Below are positions 8,240 to 17,965 of a stretch of DNA of 64,000 nt, piece after piece; position 1 is the stretch's first letter; each line of letters opens with the position of its first letter. Where the stretch lies: assembly GCA_023450085.1 (NCBI GenBank), contig JAEXHI010000012.1, positions 83,073-147,072 on the forward strand. The letters are read 5' to 3'. A program made the translations under genes and the position numbers. Under the pieces are notes generated by a model that had not been told where the DNA came from, ran no database searches, and was given only the letters and a program-made list of their open reading frames with translations. Source of the DNA: Bacteroidota bacterium (lineage in GTDB: Bacteria; Bacteroidota; Bacteroidia; Sphingobacteriales; Sphingobacteriaceae).

Positions 8240-10684
8240 TTACATTTTCAATAGTTTTTTAATCTTGTTTTTCACTTGATAAATATCCAACCACAAATCC
8301 CCTACTTTTTTAATCCTATCTGGCATATTGAAGATATTAAAATCGCCAATACTCAGATTTTCATTAACCTCGTGCCAATTCAGGGGAGCAGATACGGTAG
8401 CACCAGCTTTTGGCCTTATTGAGTAAGGAGCCACAATAGTTTGACCTTTTCTGTTCTGTAAATAATCGAGATATATTTTGTTTTTACGTTTGCTTGGGCT
8501 TCGCTCTAAACTAGTGATATCAGGATGTTGTTCGTAAACTAAACCTGAAAGATAGTGTACAAAGTTTTTAGACACGTCATAGTCATAAGCAGCCAAAGGT
8601 ATCACAATATGGATTCCCTTCGAACCTGATGTTTTCACAAAAGAAATCACTCCCATGTCGTCCAACAACTGCTTTGCGGTGAGTGCCACTTTTACGGTTT
8701 GCTTAAAAGCAATACCATGTGGATCTAAATCCAACACTGCAAACAAAGGCACATCAGGTTTGCGATAAGTACTCATCCAAGGATTAATTTCAATACAGCC
8801 CAAATTTGCCATCCACAACAAGCTGGCCTCATCATTACAAATCAAATAATCTATCTTTTTACCTAGATGCTCAGATTCCAAGGAGGCATATTTAATCCAA
8901 CTAGGAATTTGGTCTGTATTTAAATCCTTTTGAAAAAAACCAGCTTTATTAATACCGTTGGGATGCCTGTTTAATGACAATGGTCGATTTTTAAGATGCG
9001 GCAAAATATAGGGAGCCATTTGTTGATAATAGTCGATCATTTGTCCTTTGGAGATTTTCTCAGCAGGCCAGTAAATTTTATGCTGATTGGTGAGCTTCAC
9101 TGTTTTTCTACCCAATTTCAAGGTGGTTTCATCTTCCTGCATAACCTTGTTAGTTTGATTAGCGGTGGCTATTTCTTGTTTAACTTCTTCTGGATTTTTA
9201 TCTTCTCTAATGCCCTTAAATACGGGATGGCGTAAATGGTGCAAATCTGTCCACTCGGAAAAAATGACTTCACAAACCACATTTGGCGCTACCCAAGTAA
9301 TATTTCTTTGCATGGGCACCTTATCTTCAAGTGGCTTATCCTTGGTTTTTAGCGGTTCTAAAAGTTGAAAAATTTCCTTTAGTGATTTATCTGTAAATCC
9401 AGTGCCACAGTTGCCTATGTAGTTTAGTTGATGCGCATTACCTTTAATAGCCAATACCAATGCACCAAAATAGCTCCTACTTCCTGCTGGTTTGGTATAA
9501 CCTACTATAATGGCTTCTTGCGATTGCTGTATTTTTATTTTTTGCCAATGACTGCTACGAGTTCCGCTTAGATAAGCACTTTCCGCATTTTTGGCCATAA
9601 TTCCTTCCCATCCATGTTTTCTGGCCTTCTCCAAAAATTCATTCCCTCGAGTTTCAGTTGCCTTTACGATCTCTATATCTTTTTGTTTATTGTTGGCCAG
9701 TAGCATCTCCAGAAGCTTTTTACGTTGATGCAAAGGCATAGAGCGTACATCTGAACCGTTAATTTCTAGCACATCAAAAACGGCGTAACGCAAATTGACT
9801 TTTTTTTGAGCAGGTTCATAATTCTGCAATGCCTGAAAATTGGTCCTATCCTTTTCCCTTACTATGATTTCGCCATCTAAAACAGCATCAATATTCAAAT
9901 TCCCCAAAGCTTTAATAAGGATTGGATAATCTTCGCCTAAATTTTTACCATTTCTAGAAGTTAAAGAGGCCTTGTTTTTCTTTACTCGGGCAATTCCCCT
10001 ATAACCATCTAACTTCTCTTCAAAAATCCAATCTTCTTCCTGTGTAGCGTATTTCACCAATTTAGCTAGCATCGGTTGATAGTCTTCTTTTTTAAGTCTC
10101 GAATTTGCTTTCGGAATTTCAGGAACTTCTTTTTTAAAATCCTTCCCCATTTTTTTCACTTTCTCGGGAATCTCATCTTCAGCGTTGTACTTTTTACTCA
10201 CTGCATACTTATCCTTGTGCTTGATCAACAGCCAAGCATTATGCTCACTATCCTTCATTCGCACTAGCGCAAACTCGCCTTTCAATTTTTTGCCATGCAA
10301 TACAAACTTTAAGTTTCCGCTATGCAAGCCCTTGTTTAAACTAGCCTGATCTGCGTCGATAGCTTCATAGGTACCTTCATCAAAAATATTGACTACTCCC
10401 GCCCCATAATTTCCTTTAGGAATAGTGCCCTCGAAAGATCTATAATCATAGGGATGATCTTCCACCATCATTGCCAAACGTTTATCATTGGGGTTTAAGG
10501 ATGGCCCTTTGGGTACTGCCCAACTTTTAAGCACACCATTCAATTCTAGCCTAAAATCATAATGTAAATGTGAGGCATGGTGACGTTGCACCACAAAAGA
10601 GAGCTTTTTCCCAACTGATTTACCTCCAATAGGCTCAGTAGTTTGTTTAAAATCTCGTTTCTGATTATATTTCGTTAAAGACAT
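8240..10684 (-). CDS. ligD: ATP-dependent DNA ligase D (phosphoesterase-ligase-polymerase)
   Basis: This 814-residue protein has three domains. The 3'-phosphoesterase comes first (about 1-165, with HHASHLHYDFRLE at 35-47). The ATP-dependent ligase follows (about 200-510, motif I EEKLDGYRG with nucleotidyl lysine K224, and EGIMAKN as motif IV). The archaeo-eukaryotic primase-like polymerase is last (about 525-814, with the DLDP metal motif and TSGSKGIH). LigD and Ku carry out bacterial non-homologous end joining of double-strand breaks. Domain order PE-LIG-POL differs from the POL-PE-LIG order of Mycobacterium and matches the form common in Bacteroidota. It starts 1 base after the ku stop codon, so the two form one operon. 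Confidence 0.96.
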   Translation of the reverse strand: MSLTKYNQKRDFKQTTEPIGGKSVGKKLSFVVQRHHASHLHYDFRLELNGVLKSWAVPKGPSLNPNDKRLAMMVEDHPYDYRSFEGTIPKGNYGAGVVNIFDEGTYEAIDADQASLNKGLHSGNLKFVLHGKKLKGEFALVRMKDSEHNAWLLIKHKDKYAVSKKYNAEDEIPEKVKKMGKDFKKEVPEIPKANSRLKKEDYQPMLAKLVKYATQEEDWIFEEKLDGYRGIARVKKNKASLTSRNGKNLGEDYPILIKALGNLNIDAVLDGEIIVREKDRTNFQALQNYEPAQKKVNLRYAVFDVLEINGSDVRSMPLHQRKKLLEMLLANNKQKDIEIVKATETRGNEFLEKARKHGWEGIMAKNAESAYLSGTRSSHWQKIKIQQSQEAIIVGYTKPAGSRSYFGALVLAIKGNAHQLNYIGNCGTGFTDKSLKEIFQLLEPLKTKDKPLEDKVPMQRNITWVAPNVVCEVIFSEWTDLHHLRHPVFKGIREDKNPEEVKQEIATANQTNKVMQEDETTLKLGRKTVKLTNQHKIYWPAEKISKGQMIDYYQQMAPYILPHLKNRPLSLNRHPNGINKAGFFQKDLNTDQIPSWIKYASLESEHLGKKIDYLICNDEASLLWMANLGCIEINPWMSTYRKPDVPLFAVLDLDPHGIAFKQTVKVALTAKQLLDDMGVISFVKTSGSKGIHIVIPLAAYDYDVSKNFVHYLSGLVYEQHPDITSLERSPSKRKNKIYLDYLQNRKGQTIVAPYSIRPKAGATVSAPLNWHEVNENLSIGDFNIFNMPDRIKKVGDLWLDIYQVKNKIKKLLKM

Positions 10685-10685
10685 T

Positions 10686-11450
10686 CTAAGCCCCTTTCTT
10701 GCTTAAGCTCTGCATCAATTGTTCATACAAATCATCACTCACTCGTTTTTCTGGGCGCATTTTCTTGACTACCGTTTTCCTGCCTTTGGCTTTGGCTCTG
10801 ATAATCTTTAACAACTCTTTAGAGTACTCGTCCTTAAAGGCAGAAATATCAAAATCGGTACTGTATTGTTTAATTAAAGCCATCCCTACTTCCAATTCTT
10901 TAGGTTTTACGGTTACGGCTTCCATTTCCAAATCTTTGGCCGATCTCACTTCCTCCTCAAAACGAATGCGAGTAATCACAATTATATTGTTTAAAGGATG
11001 GATAACGCACAAATGCTCATTGCTACGTAACACAAAACGGGCTACTCCAGCTTTTTTTGTTTTCTGTAGAGCCTTTAAAAGTAGTGCATAGGCCTTTTTA
11101 CCTTGCGGCTCAGGTTGGGTATAGTAAGAAGTTTCGTAGTAAATGGGATTGATTTGAGCAATATCAACAAAGCTCTCCAGCTCTATTAACTTATTTTTTT
11201 CGGGCATAGCACTTTCAAAATCCTCATCTTCAAGCACCACATAATTTTCTTTAAGCAAGTAACCTTTTACTATGCGTTCAAAGGGCACTTCCTTTCCGCT
11301 TTTTTCGCTAATACGTTGATATCTGATACGAGACATATCCTTACTATCTAGCATATCCAAATCAAGGTTACTGCTTTGTACTGCCGAATATAGTTTTATA
11401 GGAATGTTGACCAAACCAAATCCAATTGCACCTTTCCAAATCGCTTTCAT
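10686..11450 (-). CDS. ku: Non-homologous end joining protein Ku
   Basis: This 254-residue protein begins MKAIWKGAIGFGLVNIPIKLYSA, the standard N-terminus of bacterial Ku. It keeps IRYQRISEKSGKEVPFERIVKGY and the central beta-barrel that encircles DNA ends, and ends in a basic C-terminal region (KAKGRKTVVKKMRPEKR), as in other Ku proteins where this tail helps bind DNA. Ku binds double-strand ends and recruits LigD, which is encoded immediately downstream. The length of about 250 residues is typical of a single-domain bacterial Ku. Such genes are often induced in stationary phase or under desiccation, which fits the surrounding stress genes, although no promoter was resolved. Confidence 0.96.
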   Translation of the reverse strand: MKAIWKGAIGFGLVNIPIKLYSAVQSSNLDLDMLDSKDMSRIRYQRISEKSGKEVPFERIVKGYLLKENYVVLEDEDFESAMPEKNKLIELESFVDIAQINPIYYETSYYTQPEPQGKKAYALLLKALQKTKKAGVARFVLRSNEHLCVIHPLNNIIVITRIRFEEEVRSAKDLEMEAVTVKPKELEVGMALIKQYSTDFDISAFKDEYSKELLKIIRAKAKGRKTVVKKMRPEKRVSDDLYEQLMQSLSKKGA

Positions 11451-11633
11451 TCGTTTTAAAATTTAATGGTAACGGGAATGATTTTAGGCTAACGGTAAGC
11501 CTTAATGCTAAATAAACATTAGTAGAAGAAAATGGTTTTTGCAATTAGTTTTGCCACAAATACACAGATATTTTCTATAATTATCAAGCCATTAAACAAT
11601 ATGATATAAATCTGTGTATCTGTGGCTAGTTAC

Positions 11634-12281
11634 CTACTGTATCAACCCATGCAACACCCCATAGCGAATCAGTGCAGCAGAATTTTTAGAACCCGTTTTA
11701 TCTAAAAGACTTTGGCGATGCCCCTCAATGGTTCTTTTGCTAAGGAATAACTTTTCAGACATTTCCAAGTTAGTAAGCCCCTCGGCAATGAGTTGTAATA
11801 TTTCCAGTTCCCTTAACGAAAAATCAATCTCGTTATCAGGCATGGTAACTAAGTATTGCTTGCTTTGCAATAAATTATCCATCATGCCCATGGTAAGCTC
11901 AGCACACAAGTATTTACTGCCCTGCTGTACAAATTTCACAGCAAAAATAAGTTCATCCGCACCAATATTTTTAAGCAAATAACCATCACTTCCATGCTTA
12001 AAAGCTTCCATCACATATTTTTCATTTTCGTGCATCGAGAGCATTACTACCTTAATTTGCGGATGTTTCAACTTTACTTCCTTCAACAATTGCATCCCAT
12101 CCATTTCGGGCATATTAATATCAGCCAAAATAAGGTCTACCGAAGTATTGGTCATTTTTTTCAATACCTCAAGACCGTTTACAGCTTCGCCTACCACTTG
12201 CATCTCTTTATCTGATTCAAGCAGCATTTTAATGCCGTTTCTAACAATATTGTGGTCTTCTGCCAGTAAAATATTAATCAT
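11634..12281 (-). CDS. NarL/LuxR-type response regulator (paralogue 1)
   Basis: The ATG at 12281 (MINILLAEDHN) is chosen because it opens directly into the receiver fold. The frame extends 17 codons further, but that part has no domain value. The receiver has phospho-acceptor D54 in DLILADINMPEMDG. It is followed by a LuxR-type helix-turn-helix (about 150-210: LSLRELEILQ-like start, GLTNLEMSEKLFLSKRTIEGHR). It is transcribed away from the large PAS kinase at 12575-16075, whose C-terminus is a HisKA_3 kinase, the usual partner class for NarL regulators. The regulator at 24196-24888 is a close paralogue. Target genes are unknown, but the neighbourhood points to stress functions. Confidence 0.93.
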   Translation of the reverse strand: MINILLAEDHNIVRNGIKMLLESDKEMQVVGEAVNGLEVLKKMTNTSVDLILADINMPEMDGMQLLKEVKLKHPQIKVVMLSMHENEKYVMEAFKHGSDGYLLKNIGADELIFAVKFVQQGSKYLCAELTMGMMDNLLQSKQYLVTMPDNEIDFSLRELEILQLIAEGLTNLEMSEKLFLSKRTIEGHRQSLLDKTGSKNSAALIRYGVLHGLIQ

Positions 12282-12509
12282 GATATGCCTAACAATGTTT
12301 ATTTGATGATAACTAAACAAACTGGCTTGCATTCTGCTTCTACATTTGAAAAATCGAGTATTATTTGAAGCTATTGATACAAACTACTTGCTTAAACGTA
12401 TAAATACTTTAATCACGTAAAAATCACCCAGTCTTATAATTAAAAGCGGTCTATTTTGTTTTAAAAATTTTCACAAGAGCCCCTGTTATCCTGAGCCTGT
12501 CGAAGGATA

Positions 12510-12540
12510 AACCTTGCAGGTTTTGAAAACCTACGAGTTT
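12510..12540. repeat. Dispersed palindromic repeat (AACCTxGCAGG type)
   Basis: AACCTTGCAGG and CTACGAGTTT arms around a short AT loop give an imperfect hairpin just upstream of the large PAS kinase. Related copies lie at 22114-22143, 22261-22292 and, degenerate, at 62941-62972. The rest of the interval 12282-12574 shows no gene. The location between a divergent regulator and kinase could be incidental. Confidence 0.7.
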
Positions 12541-12574
12541 TTTTTCTGTTATAAAAAAGCTAAACACTTTTATT

Positions 12575-15500
12575 ATGTCTGAATTTCGGGAAATTGCTCA
12601 CATACTTAATGCAATTCCGCTGGCTTGCTACATGCTGGACCACAATGCCAATTTTATCTATATCAACGGAAAAGCTGAGCAATTCTTTAAGAAAAGAAAA
12701 GACGAAATGCTTGGAAAAAATGTGTGGTCTCTATTTCCAGAATCTAAAAAAACAAGTTATTTCAAAGAGGTTAACGATGCCATTGTACATAAAAAGCAAA
12801 ACACCTTCGAGTATATTTCCATATATACTAAAAGCTGGATTAAGTTAAATATAAACCCCATTGATGAAGGCGTGGTGATTAGCTTTAGCTGCATTGAGAA
12901 GGACAAACACAACGAAAATCTATACAAAACCTTGGTAGAAAACACCTCAGATTTGGTAACCAAATGGGATAGCCAACTCCGTTTAATTTATGCCAATGCA
13001 GCATTAACCGAAAAAGCAGGCATTTCACCTGAGCAGGCTCTTGGAAAATTACACAAGGAAATTTGGCCACATGCTGACATTTCCTCCCTTATTGAGAAAA
13101 CCAAGCAGGTACTGAAGAAAGGCCATACACAAACCTTGAACATTTCCTTTAGCACACCCAACGGCACTGTGTTTTATGATATTAAACTAACACCAGAGTT
13201 TACGATAAATGGCAAAGTTAAAAGTGTGATTGCCATAGGCAGAGACATTACCGACCTCACTAAAAATCAAGAGAATTTTAATGCTCAACTTCGACATAAA
13301 TATACCTCTCTCTTCAATTCCATTAACCAAGGTTTTTGTATTATCGAAATGTTATGGGACCAGCAGGGTAATGCTGTAGATTACCGATTTATAGAAACAA
13401 ACCCAGCTTTTCAGGCACAAACGGGCATTAACAGCCATGAAGGAAGAACTATCCGTGAAATATGGCCGCAACACGAAAGCCATTGGTTTGAAATTTATGG
13501 AAACATTGCCAAAACACAAACTTCAGCACACTTTGAACTACCCGCAACACTTATTAATGGGTGGTATGAGGTAGAGGCATTTCCCATTAGCGAATTGGGA
13601 GAAAGTGTGGTAGGCATATTGTTCAATGATATTAGCGAAAGGAAAAAAGCCGAAGAAGTCCTTCGCAAAAACGATGAAAGACAGGGCTATCTACTTAAAC
13701 TGATGGAAGCTGTGCGCTTTCTTTCCGACCCTTTGGAAATTCAAGAAGCCGCAGCTACAATGATTGGTCAACATATTTACGCAGAATATGCTTTTTACGG
13801 CCATGTCGTCGACATCAACAATATTCCTCATTTGCAAATAGATAGGCTTTACCAAAAAAATGAACATGCACCATTTAAGGCAAGTTTATATCCCTTGGCT
13901 GACCTAGGGATATCTTTATCAGCAATGAAAGCAGGAAAAACCTGCATCACTTCCCAAAATCAAAATGAAGTAATTAACAACGTTTCTTTGCACCAAATTT
14001 TGGGCGATTGTGTTTGGGCAGCTGTCCCCTTAATCAAAAATAAAAACTTGGTGGCGGTGTTAATGGTGCATCAAGCACAGCCTCATACCTGGACTGATGA
14101 TGAAATACTTTTGATTGAGGAAACTGCGGAAAGAACTTGGGCATATATTGAACAAAGTAAAATAGCAGATGCATTAAGTCATTCAGAAGAACAGCTTAAT
14201 GTTGCCCTAACGGCATCTAACATGAGTACTTTCCATTGGTTATATAAAAACGGAAATGTGGTAGTTTCGCCGCTATCTTCTACTGTTTTTGGATTAAAAA
14301 AGAACAGTCTTTCCTATAGTGAAAGTGAGGGTTTTATCATGTTACATCCAGACGATAAAGATAAACACCATAAAGCATTGCTAAAAGCTAGTAAAGAGCA
14401 AAAGGAGTTTCATCACACCTACCGTATCATCAGGCCAATAGATGGGAAAGTTGCTTGGATAGAAGAACGTGGAAAAGGTATATATCACCCCATCAGCGGC
14501 ATTTCGGAAATAAGAGGAATCCATTGGGATGTTACTGTCCAAAAAAACCAAGAAGATGCTATTAGACAGGCTGAAGAAAAATACCTCGTTAAGTTAGAAG
14601 AAGATGTTTATCAACGGACAAAGGAATTAAAAGAAAGTAGAGATGAGCTGGCTGCCATTTATAATAATACCTTAATGGCGATGTCGGTTTTAACCGCTAT
14701 GAGAGACGAAAGAAATGAAATTATAGATTTTAAAATTGCACTTACCAACAAAGCTTTAGAACAGGAAACGGGCCGAACAGATTTAATTGGTAAGCGATAC
14801 TTACAGGAATTCCCTGGTATAAAAAAAGCTGGCCTGTTTGAGATGATGATTAAGGTAATGGAAACAGGCATGCCCATTAGCACCGAATACTTTTATCCCT
14901 ATGAAGATTTCAACAAATGGTATTCCTGCATGTTCGTTAAAATGGGCGAAAGCTTGTTGGCGACCAATTTGGATATCAGCGAACGCAAAATTGCCGAGCA
15001 GCTTTTCAATCAAAATTCAGCAATGATACAAGGCATTGCCAATTCTGCACCAGACATGCTATATGCCATTAATCTAGATAACATGCAACAATTTTACTCC
15101 AATTACCGCATCGAACAGTTAGTGGAAAAAACACATATTGAGATTAAAAAAATGGGGGCTGATTTTTTCGAAAAATTTATCCATCCAGAAGATAAGGCCA
15201 GCTTTTACACTAGCCTCAATGAGCTTAAGGGCAAAAACCATAAAGAAATCAAATCGCTTACCTATCGATTGGTAGATTCAAAAGGTAAAATCCATTGGAT
15301 TAATTCAAAAAGCACCGTTTACATCAGGGATGGCGAAGGAGATTCGACTCATGTGGTTGGTATTTCGCAAGATATTACCCAACAAAAAGCACTAGAAGAA
15401 AAAAACCGACAACTGACCATTGAACGCAGAGAACTAGAAAAAAAACAGCAGAAAGAAATTTTAAAGGCAACGCTTAACGCCCAAGAAGAAGAAAGAAAAC

Positions 15501-16075
15501 GTATTGCCGAAAGCCTGCATAATGGTTTAGGACAAGTACTTTACGGTGTAAAAGCAACTTTGGAACGCTTGAATCTAAATGAGGCTAATGCCGACGATAA
15601 TGCACATATTTTACTTCGTTCCAAAGAATTACTAGGGATGTGTATTCAAGAAAGCCGACGTATATCGCATGAATTGATGCCTTCTATTTTGGAGGATTTT
15701 GGGCTTAAAGCAGCCATTAGAGATATTTGCATGCAATTAAAAGGTGAAACGCATTTTAATTGTACGTTTTCAGGTACGGATGTGCCGCTGGATAAATATA
15801 TACAATTAGCTATCTATAGGATTGTACAGGAACTGTCGCAAAATATCATTAAACATGCCTCCGCAAAAATAGCCCACATCGATATCTCCATTAACAACGG
15901 ACACGTACATATATTAGCAAAAGACAACGGCAGAGGTTTTGAAAAAAACAATGGGAAGAAACATAAAGGAATTGGATTGAAAACGATTGAATCGAAAGTA
16001 AAATTACTAAACGGAACCATCGAAATCACTTCTGTTCCACAACAAACCGTCATTCATATCCAATTCCCTATTTAA
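12575..16075 (+). CDS. Multi-PAS/GAF sensor histidine kinase (HisKA_3)
   Basis: This 1166-residue protein has no membrane segment, so it senses in the cytoplasm. Reading along, there are PAS-like domains at about 5-110, 112-230, 240-355, 545-660, 690-800 and 815-945, and a GAF-like domain at about 375-530. A HisKA_3 dimerisation segment follows, with EEERKRIAESLHNGLGQ and phospho-acceptor H982, then a HATPase domain (NIIKHASA, DNGRGF, GIGLKTIESK). HisKA_3 kinases phosphorylate NarL-type regulators, and one is encoded divergently at 11634-12281. The last PAS plus kinase part is colinear with the whole 372-residue kinase at 24875-25993, which shows common ancestry. The signal is unknown. Seven sensor modules suggest integration of several cues. 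Confidence 0.93.
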   Translation: MSEFREIAHILNAIPLACYMLDHNANFIYINGKAEQFFKKRKDEMLGKNVWSLFPESKKTSYFKEVNDAIVHKKQNTFEYISIYTKSWIKLNINPIDEGVVISFSCIEKDKHNENLYKTLVENTSDLVTKWDSQLRLIYANAALTEKAGISPEQALGKLHKEIWPHADISSLIEKTKQVLKKGHTQTLNISFSTPNGTVFYDIKLTPEFTINGKVKSVIAIGRDITDLTKNQENFNAQLRHKYTSLFNSINQGFCIIEMLWDQQGNAVDYRFIETNPAFQAQTGINSHEGRTIREIWPQHESHWFEIYGNIAKTQTSAHFELPATLINGWYEVEAFPISELGESVVGILFNDISERKKAEEVLRKNDERQGYLLKLMEAVRFLSDPLEIQEAAATMIGQHIYAEYAFYGHVVDINNIPHLQIDRLYQKNEHAPFKASLYPLADLGISLSAMKAGKTCITSQNQNEVINNVSLHQILGDCVWAAVPLIKNKNLVAVLMVHQAQPHTWTDDEILLIEETAERTWAYIEQSKIADALSHSEEQLNVALTASNMSTFHWLYKNGNVVVSPLSSTVFGLKKNSLSYSESEGFIMLHPDDKDKHHKALLKASKEQKEFHHTYRIIRPIDGKVAWIEERGKGIYHPISGISEIRGIHWDVTVQKNQEDAIRQAEEKYLVKLEEDVYQRTKELKESRDELAAIYNNTLMAMSVLTAMRDERNEIIDFKIALTNKALEQETGRTDLIGKRYLQEFPGIKKAGLFEMMIKVMETGMPISTEYFYPYEDFNKWYSCMFVKMGESLLATNLDISERKIAEQLFNQNSAMIQGIANSAPDMLYAINLDNMQQFYSNYRIEQLVEKTHIEIKKMGADFFEKFIHPEDKASFYTSLNELKGKNHKEIKSLTYRLVDSKGKIHWINSKSTVYIRDGEGDSTHVVGISQDITQQKALEEKNRQLTIERRELEKKQQKEILKATLNAQEEERKRIAESLHNGLGQVLYGVKATLERLNLNEANADDNAHILLRSKELLGMCIQESRRISHELMPSILEDFGLKAAIRDICMQLKGETHFNCTFSGTDVPLDKYIQLAIYRIVQELSQNIIKHASAKIAHIDISINNGHVHILAKDNGRGFEKNNGKKHKGIGLKTIESKVKLLNGTIEITSVPQQTVIHIQFPI

Positions 16076-16087
16076 TATTGATGACAA

Positions 16088-16402
16088 TTAAGCAGGAACC
16101 CAACCACCGAAAAAATCATCGGTTTCAAAATCAACAGAATTCCAAGAACTGCGTTTTGTTTTTATTCCTGGAATAACTTTTTCATCATCTATTTCTTTTA
16201 AGTCTGGTTGTTTTTTTCCCTTATTACCACCTATTTTCTTTTCTTGAGCTTCTGGCACAGGTATCACCCCAAATTGGTTATGGTTACCTTGTTCACTTTT
16301 TTGCTTTTTATTTAAATCTGTATCACTATAGCTTTGGCTTTCCTGGGTTTGACGTTGTACAGAGCCTTGCTCTTTTCGCAAGTCATTTTTTCTTTCTTTC
16401 AT
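16088..16402 (-). CDS. Small hydrophilic protein of unknown function
   Basis: This 104-residue frame starts MKERKNDLRKEQGSVQRQ and is rich in Gln, Lys, Glu and Ser, with no hydrophobic core, so it is probably largely disordered. The C-terminus is more structured (DFETDDFFGGWVPA). It faces the kinase gene end to end with 12 bases between them and precedes two further small genes on the same strand, forming a minus-strand run of small proteins down to 17830. Composition resembles hydrophilic stress proteins. No family recognised. Confidence 0.6.
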   Translation of the reverse strand: MKERKNDLRKEQGSVQRQTQESQSYSDTDLNKKQKSEQGNHNQFGVIPVPEAQEKKIGGNKGKKQPDLKEIDDEKVIPGIKTKRSSWNSVDFETDDFFGGWVPA

Positions 16403-16444
16403 TGTTTATCTTTTTCAATTTGTTTGATTAAATAAGAATATAAA

Positions 16445-16891
16445 TTATCTCTCTAGCCTTATGTGATAAGTTTCTACCTCTTTCAGTGCCTCCAAAATTC
16501 CAGTACGTTGCTTTTGCAGTAAGCTTAAATGGTGAGCGTGGGTCACTTCATCTTCCAATACGGCATCATATTTCTCTAAGGCCGCTTTCTCACCCGTTTC
16601 CACCGCTTCTAAAATGGCTTCATCTTCCTTGCTGCTTAAAGCTTGCTTAATATCTATCCAAGTCCGGTGTAAAATGCCCAAAATACCTCCATCCTCGTTT
16701 TCACTTTCTCCGCCATGCAGCGCAATATGACTTTTAAGCTCGTTCGCATACCCAATCCTTTGCGAAGCCATACGCAGAAACAATTCCTTTAATTCTAAAC
16801 TATTTACTACTTCACTGGCCGACAGATAACCTTCTTTTCCATCGTTAAGGATATTCACCAAACCTTTTAAGTCTTCTACTACCTCGTTCAT
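16445..16891 (-). CDS. PA2169/DUF2383-type four-helix-bundle protein
   Basis: This 148-residue, all-helical protein has the pattern of the DUF2383/PA2169 family: VVEDLKGLVNILNDGKEGY at the start, then LKELFLRMASQRIGYANEL, and an acidic-histidine helix VLEDEVTHAHHLSLLQ near residue 108. The family has a ferritin-like four-helix fold, is often found among general stress genes, and has no settled function. Only four bases separate it from the gene ending at 16895, so translation may be coupled. It groups with two DUF892 proteins in the same island that share the general fold. Confidence 0.82.
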   Translation of the reverse strand: MNEVVEDLKGLVNILNDGKEGYLSASEVVNSLELKELFLRMASQRIGYANELKSHIALHGGESENEDGGILGILHRTWIDIKQALSSKEDEAILEAVETGEKAALEKYDAVLEDEVTHAHHLSLLQKQRTGILEALKEVETYHIRLER

Positions 16892-16894
16892 TTA

Positions 16895-17254
16895 TTATCT
16901 CCTTTTTTCTATTTCGTCATTTTCTTCCTTATTCTCTCTTTCAGCATTCACATTGGGGTCTTCACCCGATGGTTTGCTTGTGCTACGTGTCGTATTTTGC
17001 GCATCGCTTTGTATCCCTGCAACAGCCGAAGAAGTATTATCATCATCTTTCTCGAGTTCTCCGTTTACGACATCAGCAGGTCTACGATTTAAGGTCTTCT
17101 CTTCTGTATCTAGCTCTTCTCGTTTCACTAATCGTTGATGAGGGTCTCCTTCTTTACCTTGTGGCTGTTTGCTTTCTTTATCATTAGTGTCTGTCACTGA
17201 ATTTTCTCTATGAGACTGGTTAAAATCTCTGTTTTGCTCAAATTGGATTTCCAT
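16895..17254 (-). CDS. Acidic low-complexity protein, probably disordered
   Basis: The 119 residues are almost all polar (Asn, Asp, Glu, Gln, Lys, Ser, Thr), starting MEIQFEQNRDFNQSHREN and ending with repeated Glu/Asn (ENKEENDEIEKRR). No signal peptide or membrane segment is present. Proteins of this kind next to ferritin-like stress genes are often intrinsically disordered, but the function is unknown. It lies directly upstream of the DUF2383 gene with a 3-base gap, suggesting shared transcription. Confidence 0.6.
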   Translation of the reverse strand: MEIQFEQNRDFNQSHRENSVTDTNDKESKQPQGKEGDPHQRLVKREELDTEEKTLNRRPADVVNGELEKDDDNTSSAVAGIQSDAQNTTRSTSKPSGEDPNVNAERENKEENDEIEKRR

Positions 17255-17284
17255 AACTGTACGTATTATTTAGTTTAATAAGGG

Positions 17285-17521
17285 TTAATTTTTAGCGTTG
17301 CCAGGTTTGTTGTCCGACTTTGCTGGGCTATTTCGATACATCGTATCCACTCCAGCCGTATCGGCCACTCCCGTGGTATCAATGTTATCATTCATAGCAG
17401 TATCCACCATCGAAGTGTCTACCATTCCCGTATCGTCCATTGCATTATCTCTATTTTCGGAACCACAACTAGCTAGGCTAATACACAATGTAACTCCCAG
17501 CAATATGATTATTGATTTCAT
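17285..17521 (-). CDS. Short Asp/Thr-rich lipoprotein with internal repeats
   Basis: A 78-residue precursor with signal peptide MKSIIILLGVTLCISLASC, where LASC is a lipobox, so the mature chain starts at Cys19 and is lipid-anchored. The mature part consists mainly of degenerate five- to seven-residue units such as MVDTSMVDTAM and GVADTAGVDTM, with no hydrophobic core. Acidic tails of this kind may bind cations or act as spacers, but this is speculative. It is co-oriented with the small stress genes on either side. Confidence 0.75.
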   Translation of the reverse strand: MKSIIILLGVTLCISLASCGSENRDNAMDDTGMVDTSMVDTAMNDNIDTTGVADTAGVDTMYRNSPAKSDNKPGNAKN

Positions 17522-17635
17522 CTCTTATTTTTTAGTTTCTATTAACTAATCGCTAATACCATCAAAAAGTTCATATTATCTTAAAATCCAGTATTTTGAT
17601 TGAGATGAAGAAGTATTTAACGCAGTTGGATAATC

Positions 17636-17830
17636 TCAAACTTTTGTACCCACAAACATTTTTTTGAGCTTCCTATTCAGGTAATTCCCTTTAGAAACCG
17701 AAGCTTTAAATTCTTTATAGATTTTTTCGGGAACGGCATGGTACACATAAACATCACCCGAGTTAAAAACTACGGTTAAGGTTTTTTCCTGCCCCTTGTA
17801 ACTGATATGTGCGATGACCGATGAAGGCAT
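17636..17830 (-). CDS. KTSC domain protein
   Basis: This 64-residue protein starts MPSSVIAHISYKGQEKTLTV and has the FNSGDVYVYHAVPEKIYKEF core, then SKGNYLNRKL. This is the KTSC domain, named after a conserved Lys-Thr-Ser-Cys tetrad in relatives, although the final position here reads SKGNYLN. KTSC domains are small alpha/beta modules found alone or fused to phage and nucleic-acid proteins, and their role is undefined. It belongs to the run of small minus-strand genes in the stress island. Confidence 0.8.
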   Translation of the reverse strand: MPSSVIAHISYKGQEKTLTVVFNSGDVYVYHAVPEKIYKEFKASVSKGNYLNRKLKKMFVGTKV

Positions 17831-17965
17831 AATCCTTTAAAGCATTTTAAACAAGTAAGTGTTTATACTTGGCTTGATACGTAACTACCTTTTAAACTAC
17901 CTGATTTAATAATAATTAAGATAAGGGGCTTTTGGTTTGACTATATTTGGGTAAACACGATTAGC

